Assembly: GCF_000379125.1 (NCBI RefSeq)
Contig: NZ_KB900627.1
Coordinates: 776,647 to 840,646 of the forward strand
Source of the DNA: Methylosinus sp. LW4
GTDB lineage: Bacteria > Pseudomonadota > Alphaproteobacteria > Rhizobiales > Beijerinckiaceae
DNA: 64,000 nucleotides
Direction: 5' to 3'
In this document: positions 55,780-64,000 of the stretch, piece after piece
Layout: the number at the start of each line of letters is the position of its first letter
Numbering within the stretch: the stretch's first letter is position 1
Notes under the pieces: generated by a model
The model's input: the letters and a program-made list of their open reading frames with translations, nothing else
What the model was told of the DNA's origin: nothing
The model's database searches: none
Position numbers and translations under genes: made by a program

Positions 55780-56956
55780 ATGGGCGTGGCGAAGCCGGCG
55801 ATCGAGCTCGCCGACATTTTCCGTCGCCATGGCGACGCCTATCTTCGCGATCACGCCGGGCATGTCGGCCGGGGCGAGCGACGCGTCATGGGCGCCATCG
55901 CGGCGTGCCGGACGGCGGTGCTCGGCGACCATGTCGAGCGATGCGACGATTGCGGCGCGAGGCGCATCGCCTACAACTCCTGCCGCAACCGGCATTGCCC
56001 AAAATGCCAAGGCGCGGCGCGCGCCGCCTGGCTCGACGCGCGCAAGGCGGAGTTGCTGCCCGCGCCCTATTTTCACCTCGTATTCACCCTGCCGCCGGCG
56101 GCGGCCGAGATCGCCTTCCAGAACAAAAGGATCGTCTACGCTGCGCTGATGCGCGCCGCCGCCGAGGCGACTATGACGCTCGCCGAAAATCCCAAACGCC
56201 TCGGCGCCAGGATCGGCATGCTCGCGGTTCTCCACACCTGGGGTCAGACGCTCACCCATCATCCCCATGTCCATTGCGTCGTCCCCGGCGGCGGCCTCTC
56301 GCTCGATGGCGAGCGCTGGATCTCCTGCAAGCCGGGCTTCTTACTGCCGGTGAAGGCGCTGGCGCGCCACTTCCGCCGATTGTTTCTCGCCGCCCTCGAG
56401 GCGACCTTCGACAAAGGCGAGCTGCGTTTTTTCGGCGAGCTGGCGCCGCTCCACGAACGGCGCGCGTTCGCCGGGCGCATCAGCACGCTGCGAAAGATGG
56501 ACTGGATCGTCTACGCCAAGCCGCCTTTCGGCGGCCCCGAGCAGGCGCTCGCTTATCGCACGCTACACTCACCGCACGGCGATCGCCAATTCGAGGCTCG
56601 TCGCGGTCGGCGACGACGAGGTGACCTTCTCCTACAAGGACTACCGCCGCGAAGGATGCCGTCGGACTATGCGCCTCCCGCCGGACGAGTTCATTCGCCG
56701 CTTCCCGTTGCCTGATGGCTTTCATCGCATCCGCCATTACGGCCTGCTGGCCAGGGCCGACCGCGAGAGGCGGCTCGCGCTATGTCGTCGTCTCGCCGCC
56801 GCCGATCATCCGGTCGAGCCGAAGGTACGCGCATGCGACGCCCCATCCACCGCCGCAGCGCAGGTCTTCCCATGCCCCGATTGCGGCGGGCTCATTCGCC
56901 GCATCGGCGCCGTTCCGCCCGCGAAGGCCCGCCCGTTCCATTGCGACACGTCATGA
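55780..56956 (+). pseudogene. IS91-family HUH transposase, frameshifted near its catalytic Tyr region
   Basis: The frame from the ATG at 55780 carries the zinc-binding start (CDDCGARRIAYNSCRNRHCP-KCQ) and the HUH motif HHPHVHCVVPGGG. At about 56552 two bases appear missing: LAYRTLHSP stands where LAYLARYTHRTAIANSR is expected. The rest (LVAVGDDEVTFSYKDYRREG; PDEFIRRFPLPDGFHRIRHY; C-terminal CPDCGGLIRR) continues in another frame to the stop at 56954-56956. The family's catalytic Tyr lies close to the shift. It is inactive as read. Confidence 0.88.
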
Positions 56957-57330
56957 GCCCGACCATCGCCTCTACCCGGAGGGAGCGCCGAACAGCTCCC
57001 CGTTTTGCTCGTCGCACCATGTGCCGACGGAACGCCGTCTCGCGCCACACGCACGACAATCGTCATCATCTCGACGCCGCTCCCACGACAGACAGCCACG
57101 AATTCCGCCCGTTTCGATCGCTTCTCGCCAACCCGCCAAGTTCTCGTCTCCTCCGACGAGCGCCGCCGCCCCCGCCGCGGCCTTGCGCCAATCGGCGACG
57201 AGACGCGCTTTCCCCATAGCGGCTAACGACCCGCGCCTTCGTTCAATCCGGCTTATGTGAGGTCCGCTTCCGGGCAGACCAAACATTGCGCCGCGGACCT
57301 CACATAACCCTCCAGATTCCATTCTTGACC
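56957..57330. other. Right end of the IS91-like element and short spacer
   Basis: This is non-coding. The right terminal repeat is at 57237-57250. Just outside it, GTGAGGTCCG (57257) and CGGACCTCAC (57294) form a perfect inverted repeat around 27 bp, then about 26 bp lead to the ISAs1 end. Confidence 0.55.
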
Positions 57331-58586
57331 CAGGGCGATCGGGTGAAGAAGTAGGTGACAGATCGCTCTCATGCTGAATCAGTCGACCGCCTGTGATTTG
57401 GGCAGGAGGTCAGGTCGATGAACGAGAACGGGTCGGATTGCGGGGCTTTGGCTGAGACGACGGTGTTCCAGCAATATTTCAACGAGATGCCCGACGAACG
57501 GCAGCCTGGCAAGGTGATGTATCCGCTCGACGAGATTCTGCTCTTGTCCCTGCTCGCCGTGCTGGCCGGGGCGGAGGCCTTCACGGACATCGCGCGCTTC
57601 GGCGAGAAGAAGCTCGACCTTTTGCGTCGTTTCCGGCCCTTCGCCAACGGCACGCCGGCGCATGATCACCTCGGCGACATCTTCGCCACGCTCGACGCCG
57701 AAGCGTTCCAGCGCTGCTTTGTCGCCTGGACCGCCGCGTTGACCAAGGCGCCCGTCGATGTCATCGCCATCGACGGGAAGACCTCGCGCCGGTCCGAGGC
57801 GAAGAAGAATTCCAAGCTGCCGATCCACATGGTCTCGGCTTTCGCCGCTAGGTACCGTCTGGTCCTGGGGCATGTCGCCGTTGCGGAAAAATCGAACGAG
57901 ATCGTCGCCATTCCCGCGCTCTTGGACATGATGGCGATCGAAGGCGCCGTCGTGACCATCGACGCGATGGGCCGCCAGCGCGCCATCGCCAAGAAGATCA
58001 TGAACAAGAAGGCCGATTACATCATTGCCCTCAAAGGCAATCAGGGAACGCTCCATGAAGCCGTGAAGCTGCTTGCCGCCGAGCAGAAAGCCAATGGATT
58101 CGAGGACGCCACGGTCAGTCGCCTCAAGACGCTCGACGGCGAGCACGGCCGCATCGAGACGCGTCGCTATACGGCGTTCCACGACATCGGTTGGCTGAAA
58201 GAGAGACACGATTGGCCGGGGCTCGAAGGCGAGGTCATGGTCGAGAGCCGGCGTGAGATCGACGGCGAGAGCACGCAGGAATCGAGGTTCTACATTACCT
58301 CGCTGACGCTCGCCGCCGCTCTGGCCGGCCCGATGATCCGCGATCACCGGGCGATCGAGAACAGCCTGCACTGGGTCCTGGACATGGCCTTCCGCGACGA
58401 CGAATGCCGCGTGCGAACCGAAAACGCCCCGGCGAATTTCACCACGCTCAAGCACATAGCCAATAATCTGATCCGCACAGCGCCCGGAATAGACTCCCAG
58501 CGCCTCAAGCGAATGACCGCTGCCTGGGACGACGAATTCCTCGCAAGCCTCGTCGCAGCCTGAAAATCCTTCACCCGATTCCCCCG
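57331..58586 (+). mobile_element. ISAs1-family insertion sequence, complete
   Basis: The ends are CAGGGCGATCGGGTGAAG on the left and, reading inward from the right, CGGGGGAATCGGGTGAAG: 18-bp imperfect inverted repeats. One intact transposase lies inside. No clear target duplication was seen. It is inserted between the IS91-like element and the CRISPR remnant. Confidence 0.85.
57418..58563 (+). CDS. ISAs1-family transposase
   Basis: The 381-aa protein is complete for the family: N-terminal DUF4372-like start (FQQYFNEMPDERQPGKVMYP), first Asp in DVIAIDGKTSRRSEAKK, second in GAVVTIDAMGRQRAIAKKI, YIIALKGNQGTLHEAV, and the Glu region RDHRAIENSLHWVLDMAFRD (E in the H-x-x-I-E-N motif). It ends NLIRTAPGIDSQRLKRMTAA. 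The ATG at 57418 follows GGAGGTCAGGTCG. It is probably active. Confidence 0.94.
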   Translation: MNENGSDCGALAETTVFQQYFNEMPDERQPGKVMYPLDEILLLSLLAVLAGAEAFTDIARFGEKKLDLLRRFRPFANGTPAHDHLGDIFATLDAEAFQRCFVAWTAALTKAPVDVIAIDGKTSRRSEAKKNSKLPIHMVSAFAARYRLVLGHVAVAEKSNEIVAIPALLDMMAIEGAVVTIDAMGRQRAIAKKIMNKKADYIIALKGNQGTLHEAVKLLAAEQKANGFEDATVSRLKTLDGEHGRIETRRYTAFHDIGWLKERHDWPGLEGEVMVESRREIDGESTQESRFYITSLTLAAALAGPMIRDHRAIENSLHWVLDMAFRDDECRVRTENAPANFTTLKHIANNLIRTAPGIDSQRLKRMTAAWDDEFLASLVAA

Positions 58587-58746
58587 TTTCTTGACCCCTT
58601 TTAAGGAATTTTATGGCAGCTAAATCAATCGCTTATGTGGTTGCCTCTACGCCGATCGGCTTCGTGACCCCGCGCCGATGTACAATCAACAACGGTGCGC
58701 CGTTTGACACCGTGAGGGAAATGAGATGTAATGCGCTCGGCCAAGA

Positions 58747-58836
58747 GTGCTTCCCGCAGGCGCGGGGATGAACCGGTCGGCGGCGACGTGGACGGGTTGA
58801 GACGCGAGTGTTCCCCGCAGGCACGGGGATGAACCG
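58747..58836 (+). CRISPR. Two-repeat, one-spacer type I-E CRISPR remnant
   Basis: Two 29-bp repeats, 58747-58775 and 58808-58836, share the type I-E form (GAACCG end, stem CCGCAGGC-CGGGG). They enclose a 32-bp spacer (58776-58807), giving the standard 61-bp period. Repeat 1 has two changes at its start (GTGCTTCCC for GTGTTCCCC), and repeat 2 has A for G in the stem. After repeat 2 a further 32 bp is followed by no repeat. The orientation is opposite to the cas operon. Confidence 0.85.
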
Positions 58837-59061
58837 GTAAAGTCAACGGCGTGATGTCCATGTACCCCCGAACGTGGGCAAGGAGTTCGGCCATTTGGCG
58901 TCTCCCTCACTTATCTGGGCTTGCGGCTTTCCCGCAACCGGCTCTGCCACGCGCCAAATAAGGTGAAAGTCCAGCGTCAATCAGGATGAGAATTGCGGGG
59001 TGTCGGCGTGCGCCGAAAAAAGTGAACCGCCCCGGGAACGCCGGAGGTTGTTTGGTTTGAG
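58837..59061. other. CRISPR flank and IS3 end
   Basis: No gene is recognised. The first 32 bp may be a second spacer whose closing repeat was lost. The last 80 bp belong to the right end of the IS3-type remnant. Confidence 0.4.
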
Positions 59062-59240
59062 TCATGCCGCCATAGCGGGCTCATCGAGTTGCGCATAGTA
59101 ACGCGCTTCGGCTTCGGCCGGCGGAATGTTTCCGATCGGCTCCAGCAGTCTGCGATTGCGATTGTTGAACCAGTCGACTCATTCGAGCGTGGCGAACTCC
59201 ACTGCCTCGAAGCTCTCCGCCACGGCCCGCGTCGCCAGAT
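59062..59240 (-). pseudogene. IS3-family transposase (OrfB) C-terminal remnant
   Basis: The minus strand reads VDWFNNRNRRLLEPIGNIPP and AEAEARYYAQLDEPAMAA, then a stop; this is the standard OrfB end. An in-frame TGA precedes VDWFNN. It truncates the group II intron ORF. Confidence 0.8.
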
Positions 59241-59947
59241 CAGCTCGGCTCGCCATCCGGCATCATGACCGTCGCTTTCAGCATCCGGCGCACCAAGTCG
59301 ACCACCCGGCAATCCGCGACCTTCTGACCGAGGCGGTCGAGAAGACGCTGGTGGTGAACTCGATCGAAAAATTTCTCCAGATCAAGATCGACCACAATCA
59401 GGCAACCGGCTTGCAAATGCTCCTTCACCTCAGCGACGGCCGTATGCGCGCCCCGTCCAGGACGGAAACCGTGGCTGCTCGGATGGAATGTCGGCTCGAA
59501 GATCGGCTCCAGGACCTGGAGCAGAGCCTGCTGCGCGACGCGGTCCACCACATTTGGAATGCCGACACCGCGTTGTCCGCCTCCGGTCTTCGGAATGAAG
59601 ACGCGGCGGACTGGACCCGGTCGATAGCGTTCCGTGAGCAGCGCGCGGCGCAGATCGTCGATCAGCACAGGGGCTCGCGCCTGGGCCTCTTCGACGATCT
59701 GCCCATCAGGGCCTGGCGCTCCCTTGTTGCGTATCACGTTCAGAAGCGCCGAAGACAAGTTCTCCTCGGACGCCACTTCTTCCAACAGCCGACCGAGGTC
59801 GGCTGCGCAGGCGATGGTTCTTGCCGTGCGTTTGCGCTTCGCTTTTTGCAGCAAAAACGCGCGCTGCTCGGACGCGTCCGAGCGCGCATCGCTTCCGCCC
59901 CCTTTCGGGCTGTCGGCGAACACGAGGCTCAATTGACGGGGAATCAT
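59240..59947 (-). pseudogene. Group II intron reverse transcriptase/maturase, 3'-truncated
   Basis: About 235 aa remain from the ATG at 59947 (IPRQLSLVFADSPKGGG). They include RT-0 to RT-3/4: VIRNKGAPGPDGQIVEEA, YRPGPVRRVFIPKTGGGQR, PIFEPTFHPSSHGFRPGRGA, and CLIVVDLDLEKFFDRVHHQR. The catalytic YADD box, maturase domain and the rest are lost at the IS3 remnant. It is not active. Confidence 0.88.
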
Positions 59948-60360
59948 CCTTCTCAATCCATCCCTCCCTTCGCTCCCCCGGCTTTCACCGGCTTCATCGC
60001 TATTATGGAGAGATCCGACTTCTGCATGGGCGTCGGCCGGTCGTCGCTCACCTTCTCCCAGCCTACCGTTCGAAACAGACCCATGCAGACCTCCCAGGGT
60101 AAGAACATCGAATGTCCCGCCGCCGCCGCTCCTTTTACCGCCCCAGCCTCGGTTGGATTTCGGGCGTCGCGTTCAGAGGCACGCTGACCCGGCTGGACCG
60201 GCCTGTCGAGGAGTTCACTGCTCGTTCGGTGCTGCGGTTCGCCACTGGGCTTCTTCCCCACCCGCCCTCGCGGACGCGCAGTTGCCCTCGGCTCGTGGTT
60301 GCTACCAACTCGCCCCACGAAGGACTTTCACCTCCAATTCGATGCCCATGCCTGGCACAC
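59948..60360 (-). ncRNA. 5' part of a bacterial group II intron RNA
   Basis: On the minus strand upstream of the maturase ORF the sequence opens GTGTGCCAGGCATGGGCATC and contains GGTGAAAGTCC, hallmarks of the domain I start of bacterial group II introns. Long GC stems follow (GGCTCGTGG..., GCCGGTCCAGCCGGGTC). The intron 5' end is placed at about 60360. Domains V-VI are absent with the truncated ORF. Confidence 0.65.
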
Positions 60361-60696
60361 CTCTGGTCGGGCTACGCCCCCCCGACGCCGCGACAAAATC
60401 GCGAAAGCCCCGCGTTCAGCAAACCCCAGCAGGAATCCACCCTATTTTCGCGGGGCGCTGTCCAAATAAGCGGGGCCAGCTCTGACCGCCGCTGCGACGA
60501 TTGGGTTGAACCAATTGTCGAAAAGCAGGATGTCGGCGGCGACAGCCCGTCTTCATGGTATCCTTCGTCATGGCGAGTCTCCTTTCCAGCGCTCCAACGG
60601 TGGAATCACTCGCGTTCAGCACCCCGGAGATTGCGCCAAACCAATTCCAGCCAATCCCGCGACGGTACCGTTCCAAAATCGATCCAGGGTCTGCTC
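60361..60696. other. Gap upstream of the TIR gene
   Basis: No gene is recognised. It contains exon-side sequence of the intron insertion and mixed debris. The promoter of the TIR-SUMF1 gene should lie in the last 100 bp; no clear box was seen. Confidence 0.4.
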
Positions 60697-62154
60697 ATGA
60701 GAGGAAAAATTTTTATCAGCTACCGACGAGATGATAGTGGCGCTCATGCGTTGAACGTCGCGCAGTATCTCCAAAACAAGTTGGGCAGGGAAAGGATATT
60801 CATCGATATCGATGGCATACACTCGGGGCAGAATTTCCGAAAAGTGATTTACGATAAGCTTGACCGATGCAAGATCACGCTCGCGATCATCGGGCCCAAT
60901 TGGGTCGTGGCACGTGACGAGAAATCGGGCGGTAAGCGCCTTGACAATCCCGAGGATTGGGTCCGTCTTGAGATCGAAGGATCCTGGGAGCGCAAAATCC
61001 CAGTGGTTCCGGTCTTGGTATCCGGAGCGAAATTACCATCGAAGAGCGATTTACCGGCGTCATTGCAGCCCCTTGTTGACTATCATGCCGCGACTGTGGC
61101 GGCCGGTAGCGGCTTTCGCAACGACATGGAGGGCCTTGCGCGCGATGTGGCCGAGTTGATGGAGCGTCGTCCCTGGGGGCGGATGACTGCTGCTGCATTG
61201 GCGATCCTCCTCGGCGTCTATGTGACAGCCCATCTGCCTTGGCGACCTCCGTTCCCGCCACCGCGCCCCGCCCCGCCCGATCCCGCGATCAAAGTGCCGC
61301 CCGGGTCGGGGACGCCCTTTCAAGACCCACTCGGCAACGGAGAGCCCTGTCCGAAGTGCCCGGAGATGGTCGTTGCGCCTGACGGCAGCTTCGAAATGGG
61401 AGAAGAAGGCCACCAGCACCCGGTGACATTCGCGCGACCATTCGCAGTCGGGCGGTATGCTGTGACGTTTGAGCAGTGGGACGCTTGCGTAGCTGACGGC
61501 AAGTGCGAGCCACCAGGACCGAATGCCGAAAAATTTCGGTCGGTCAAACGAGGGCCAGTAGCCGGCATTTCCTGGGATCAGGCAAACGCATATTCGAAAT
61601 GGCTGTCAAGCAAGACCGGCAGGTTCTATCGTCTGTTGAGCGAGGCCGAACGCGAATACGTGACCCGCGCCCGAACGACGACATCGTACTGGTGGGGGAA
61701 AGATACTTCCTCTAAACAAGCGAACTTCGGTAATAGTTCTTACTCCCCCGTTTCAGTGGAGAAGTTCGCAGCGAATCCCTGGGGTCTCTACCAGGTGCAC
61801 GGCAACCTTTGGGAATGGACCCAGGACTGTTGGCATGGCGCTTCGGACTACGTTTGGCATCCCGACTCGGACTACCCAGCAGGTGCGCCAAAAGATGGCC
61901 GCGAATGGATAACGGATGGGGACTGCAGTAGGCGCGTCGTCCGCGGCGGCGCTTGGAATGCTGGAAGCGAGCAGCTTCGCTCATCTAATCGTGAGGCGTG
62001 GAAACCCACTGAAAATGGAAACCTCGTCGGTTTTCGAGTTGCAAGGGCGCTCAGCCCCGACCCTTCCGTCATCGCCACTATCAAGCAACAGGTTGAGATC
62101 GGACTTAGCGCCGCACGACAGGCGCTGGCTAATAGCGGCCTCTCGATGCCGTAA
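60697..62154 (+). CDS. TIR-transmembrane-SUMF1 (formylglycine-generating-enzyme-like) protein
   Basis: The 485-aa protein has an N-terminal TIR domain (1-155): KIFISYRRDDSGAHALNVAQ, ERIFIDIDGIHSGQNFRKVI, TLAIIGPNWV and PEDWVRLEIEGSWERKIPVV, where Glu92 is in the position of the TIR NADase catalytic Glu. One TM helix (about 163-180, MTAAALAILLGVYVTAHL) leads to a Pro-rich linker and a SUMF1/EgtB-type domain (about 222-455): FAVGRYAVTFEQWDACVADG, ISWDQANAYSKWLSSKTGRF, HGNLWEWTQDCW, VVRGGAWNAGSEQLRSSNRE, LVGFRVAR. The Cys pair that makes FGE active is not seen, so the domain is likely a binding module. The start is the ATG at 60697 (a longer frame is open upstream). It fits a membrane-linked immune-type sensor; this is inferred. 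Confidence 0.85.
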   Translation: MRGKIFISYRRDDSGAHALNVAQYLQNKLGRERIFIDIDGIHSGQNFRKVIYDKLDRCKITLAIIGPNWVVARDEKSGGKRLDNPEDWVRLEIEGSWERKIPVVPVLVSGAKLPSKSDLPASLQPLVDYHAATVAAGSGFRNDMEGLARDVAELMERRPWGRMTAAALAILLGVYVTAHLPWRPPFPPPRPAPPDPAIKVPPGSGTPFQDPLGNGEPCPKCPEMVVAPDGSFEMGEEGHQHPVTFARPFAVGRYAVTFEQWDACVADGKCEPPGPNAEKFRSVKRGPVAGISWDQANAYSKWLSSKTGRFYRLLSEAEREYVTRARTTTSYWWGKDTSSKQANFGNSSYSPVSVEKFAANPWGLYQVHGNLWEWTQDCWHGASDYVWHPDSDYPAGAPKDGREWITDGDCSRRVVRGGAWNAGSEQLRSSNREAWKPTENGNLVGFRVARALSPDPSVIATIKQQVEIGLSAARQALANSGLSMP

Positions 62155-62238
62155 CGGGCCGGGCCTCGGATCGTGTCCCGAGGCGTGGTGTAGCTGGATC
62201 GAGGCGGACACCGGGATTTCCGGCTTTGGCCGGAATGG

Positions 62239-62729
62239 TCAGGCGGTCACGGCGGACAGTCTGACGATCGGATCATCGCTCAAAGGCGCGATGGTTGCCA
62301 GCGTCATGTAGCGACCGCGTTGCACGGCCCATTCATCGTTCGTCTCGAGCAGGATCGCGCCGACGAGCCGGGTGATGGCGTCCTCGTTCGGAAAGATGCC
62401 GACGACCTCGGTGCGGCGTTTGATCTCGCCATTCACCCGCTCGAGGCCATTCGTCGAATAGATCTTCTGCCAATGGTCCTTGGGAAAGGTCATATAGGCG
62501 AGCACGTCCTGTTCCGCCTCGTCCATGAGAAGGGCGAGCTTTGGCAAGGTGGGCCGGAGCTGATCGGCGACCTTGCGCCACTGTGCTTTGGCGGCGTCGG
62601 CGTCGTCCTGCGCGAAAGCCGTGGCGATGAAGGCGGAAACAACCCGGCGGCCGCTCTTGCCGGCATGGGCGAGCGCGTTGCGCATGAAGTGCACCCGGCA
62701 ACGCTGCCAGCCGGCGTGCATCAGCGTGA
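62239..62729 (-). pseudogene. IS256-family transposase, C-terminal part
   Basis: The minus strand reads HAGWQRCRVHFMRNALAHAG, VSAFIATAFAQDDADAAKAQ, MTFPKDHWQKIYSTNGLERV and NGEIKRRTEVVGIFPNEDAI. This is the second half of an IS256 transposase of a different subgroup from the 19911 element. It is fused at about 62730 to the start of an ISAs1 transposase. Confidence 0.88.
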
Positions 62730-63136
62730 CGCAGCGCCGACATCATATGCGCGGCCTTTCGGTCGTTGAACGCGTCGAAGCTGCCGCGCAGCGTTTTTCC
62801 ATCGACGGCGATCGCCGTCAGCCCCTCTACGGCAGGCGGTGCCGGCATGCTCGCGGCATGACGTCGAAACGCTGTCTCCAACGCTGCCGGATCGACGCCT
62901 TGCAGGATCAGCCGCAGACCGGTGTAGGAGGGCGTGTAGGGCAGCTTCAGGCCGAACGCGTCGTTCAATCGCAGACGATGCGCGCGAATGAACTCATGCA
63001 ACTGCCGATAGGAATTGGCGCCGCCGACCATGGCGATGATCGCGTAGAGCAGCACTGTCGAAAGATCGAACCGCTTGCCTTCTCGGCGACGATGATCCGG
63101 AATGTCCCGCAAAATCTCCAGCAACGAAACCTGCAT
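62730..63136 (-). pseudogene. ISAs1-family transposase, N-terminal part, inside an IS256 remnant
   Basis: From the ATG at 63136 (QVSLLEILRDIPDHRRREGK) it runs through VGGANSYRQLHEFIRAH and AIAVDGKTLRGSFDAFNDRK to AAHMMSALR, then joins IS256 sequence. The likely left end of the ISAs1 lies near 63200, next to the broken IS256 N-terminal ORF. Confidence 0.85.
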
Positions 63137-63205
63137 GCGACAACCTCCGATTCGGGTTGTCGCCTATAGATTCACACATCCGCCGCGACGGGAATCGCCC
63201 GTCCG

Positions 63206-63544
63206 CTATAAAGTATAGAGAACTGAACGGCCCTGCTGGATCACCGCCGTCAGCGCCTTCTCGGCCACGCGGCGAGCTTCGAGGAAGCAGGGAAAATAGG
63301 TTCCCTTGCGGAGCTTTGGGATGCGCAGCTCCACCGTTCCGGCGCGCGTCTCCCAGTCGCGATCGCGATAACCATTGCGCTGGGCCAGTCGATCGGGCGA
63401 GCGCTCGCCGAGCGCGGCGCCGGTCTTGGCGCCGACCTCCAGCTCCATCAGCCGCTCGGCGGCGAAACCGATCATCTCGCGAAGGAAATCCGCGTCGGGG
63501 GAATTTTCCAGAAGCGCCCGTAGGCTCATCATCTCGTCGGTCAT
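63206..63544 (-). pseudogene. IS256-family transposase, N-terminal part
   Basis: From the ATG at 63544: [87 protein letters not shown]. It is cut at about 63225 by the ISAs1 fragment. Together with 62239-62729 this is one IS256 split and partly deleted by the nested ISAs1. Confidence 0.87.
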
Positions 63545-63689
63545 CGGTGGGTTCCTCGGTTGCGTTGAGATTCGCAAACCGACCCTAACCGGAGAATCGC
63601 CGGTGGCCGCCGCAAGCCGCTCGCTCGCTACCGCGCTGTGAAAAGCGCGCGTCGCGAGCGGTTTGCTCCCGAACTGCTACACCATCAGA

Positions 63690-63846
63690 GGGGACACGAC
63701 CCCGATAGAAGCGCCGAGCAGAGTAGTCGCCGAGAAAATCACCTTGCAAAAGCGGGAGCATCCACACACGCCCCGCCGCGAGCTGTTCCGCAGACCTGAA
63801 AGCTGCGCTTTGCCAAATCGATCGCCAAGACCTGGACTTCCACCAT
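63690..63846 (-). pseudogene. IS110-family transposase N-terminal remnant
   Basis: The minus strand from the ATG at 63846 reads VEVQVLAIDLAKRSFQVCGT followed by ARGGACV and then loses frame. The IDLAKxSFQV motif with the first catalytic Asp is typical of IS110 DEDD transposases. Confidence 0.7.
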
Positions 63847-64000
63847 AATGACATCCTTCGTCGCGCCCCCTTCCGGGCGCCCTCCGACATCATACGACGC
63901 CGGCCGAAGGGGGCATCCACCCCATCAGTTCAGATTATGTCCCGCTCTCGCCGTTTGCCCCAGAACCCATGCTGAAGCCGATGCCGCTATCATACTCGCT
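63847..64000. other. Right edge, non-coding part of the IS110 remnant
   Basis: No gene is recognised. A GC-rich inverted repeat (GCGCCCCCTTCCGGGCGCC) lies at 63867-63885, probably part of the IS110 leader. Confidence 0.35.

Larger units (their letters stand above)
54811..57250 (+). mobile_element. IS91-like element with tyrosine recombinase, copy 2
   Basis: The left end CGGATTGAACGAAG (54811-54824) is matched by its exact reverse complement at 57237-57250. Inside are a complete tyrosine recombinase and an IS91-type HUH transposase (frameshifted). The left 140 bp are nearly identical to the truncated copy at 19771. It separates the Cascade operon from the CRISPR remnant at 58747. Confidence 0.8.

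Noticed and set aside
49419..58836. CRISPR-associated transposon (Tn7-like) hypothesis
   Set aside because: No TnsA, TnsB, TnsC or TniQ gene and no Tn7-type ends are present; the nearby mobile elements are ordinary IS91-like, ISAs1 and IS256 types.
59240..59956. Retron or abortive-infection reverse transcriptase
   Set aside because: The RT motifs and the upstream GTGTG...GTGAAAGTCC RNA are those of a group II intron; no msr/msd-like structure was found.

Overview
The window is GC-rich, accessory-type DNA from an alphaproteobacterium, most likely of the Hyphomicrobiales. Pointers are a MucR/Ros-type regulator that has lost most zinc ligands, an ArdC-type antirestriction gene, alphaproteobacterial IS256, IS66, IS91, ISAs1 and IS110 elements, and the codon and GC bias of the backbone genes. 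No rRNA, tRNA or replication-initiation gene was seen. The mix of plasmid or ICE-type genes, surface-polysaccharide genes, a partial CRISPR-Cas locus and many nested insertion sequences suggests a plasmid, genomic island or decayed integrative element. The genus is not certain.

Layout. Positions 1-1018 hold the start of an ardC-like gene and a mucR-like regulator. Positions 1421-10934 form a metal/siderophore module: a two-component system (minus strand) divergent from a small Cys-containing periplasmic protein, a TonB-dependent siderophore-type receptor, a PepSY membrane protein and a MacA/MacB-type exporter. Positions 11128-17983 are IS remnants around a lipase-like alpha/beta hydrolase, a TAXI-like membrane protein and a decayed serine-recombinase cassette. 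Positions 18097-40225 are an AT-richer surface-polysaccharide island: acetyltransferase, several glycosyltransferases including a three-module giant, GDP-mannose 4,6-dehydratase, a hydrolase-discoidin protein and a Hint-domain protein. It is cut up by IS256 (one copy nested in another), IS91-, IS630-, IS66-, IS1380- and IS21-type sequences.

Positions 40212-47636 return to high GC and carry a plasmid-type DNA-processing block: Toprim protein, HD hydrolase and UvrD-type helicase on the minus strand, and a WGR protein and a RecD2-type helicase on the plus strand. Three leaders (upstream of ardC, of a 55-aa ORF and of the Toprim gene) share a stem-loop with a CAAGGG/CCCTTG outer stem and a variable but always self-complementary inner hairpin. 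This is the best candidate here for an undescribed element.

Positions 48018-62154 look like a defence area: a frameshifted PD-(D/E)XK-like nuclease gene with a perfect 16-bp hairpin over its likely start; a type I-E Cascade operon (cse1, cse2, cas7e, cas5e, cas6e) without cas3, cas1 or cas2; a lone degenerate CRISPR repeat beside cas6e; a two-repeat, one-spacer CRISPR remnant 4.6 kb beyond cse1, separated from it by an IS91-like element and an ISAs1 element; a truncated group II intron; and a TIR-transmembrane-SUMF1 protein. The right end (62239-63846) is nested IS256/ISAs1/IS110 debris.

Many genes and IS copies carry single- or two-base frameshifts. Real decay is likely for the IS debris, but assembly errors could explain some, especially in repeated elements.
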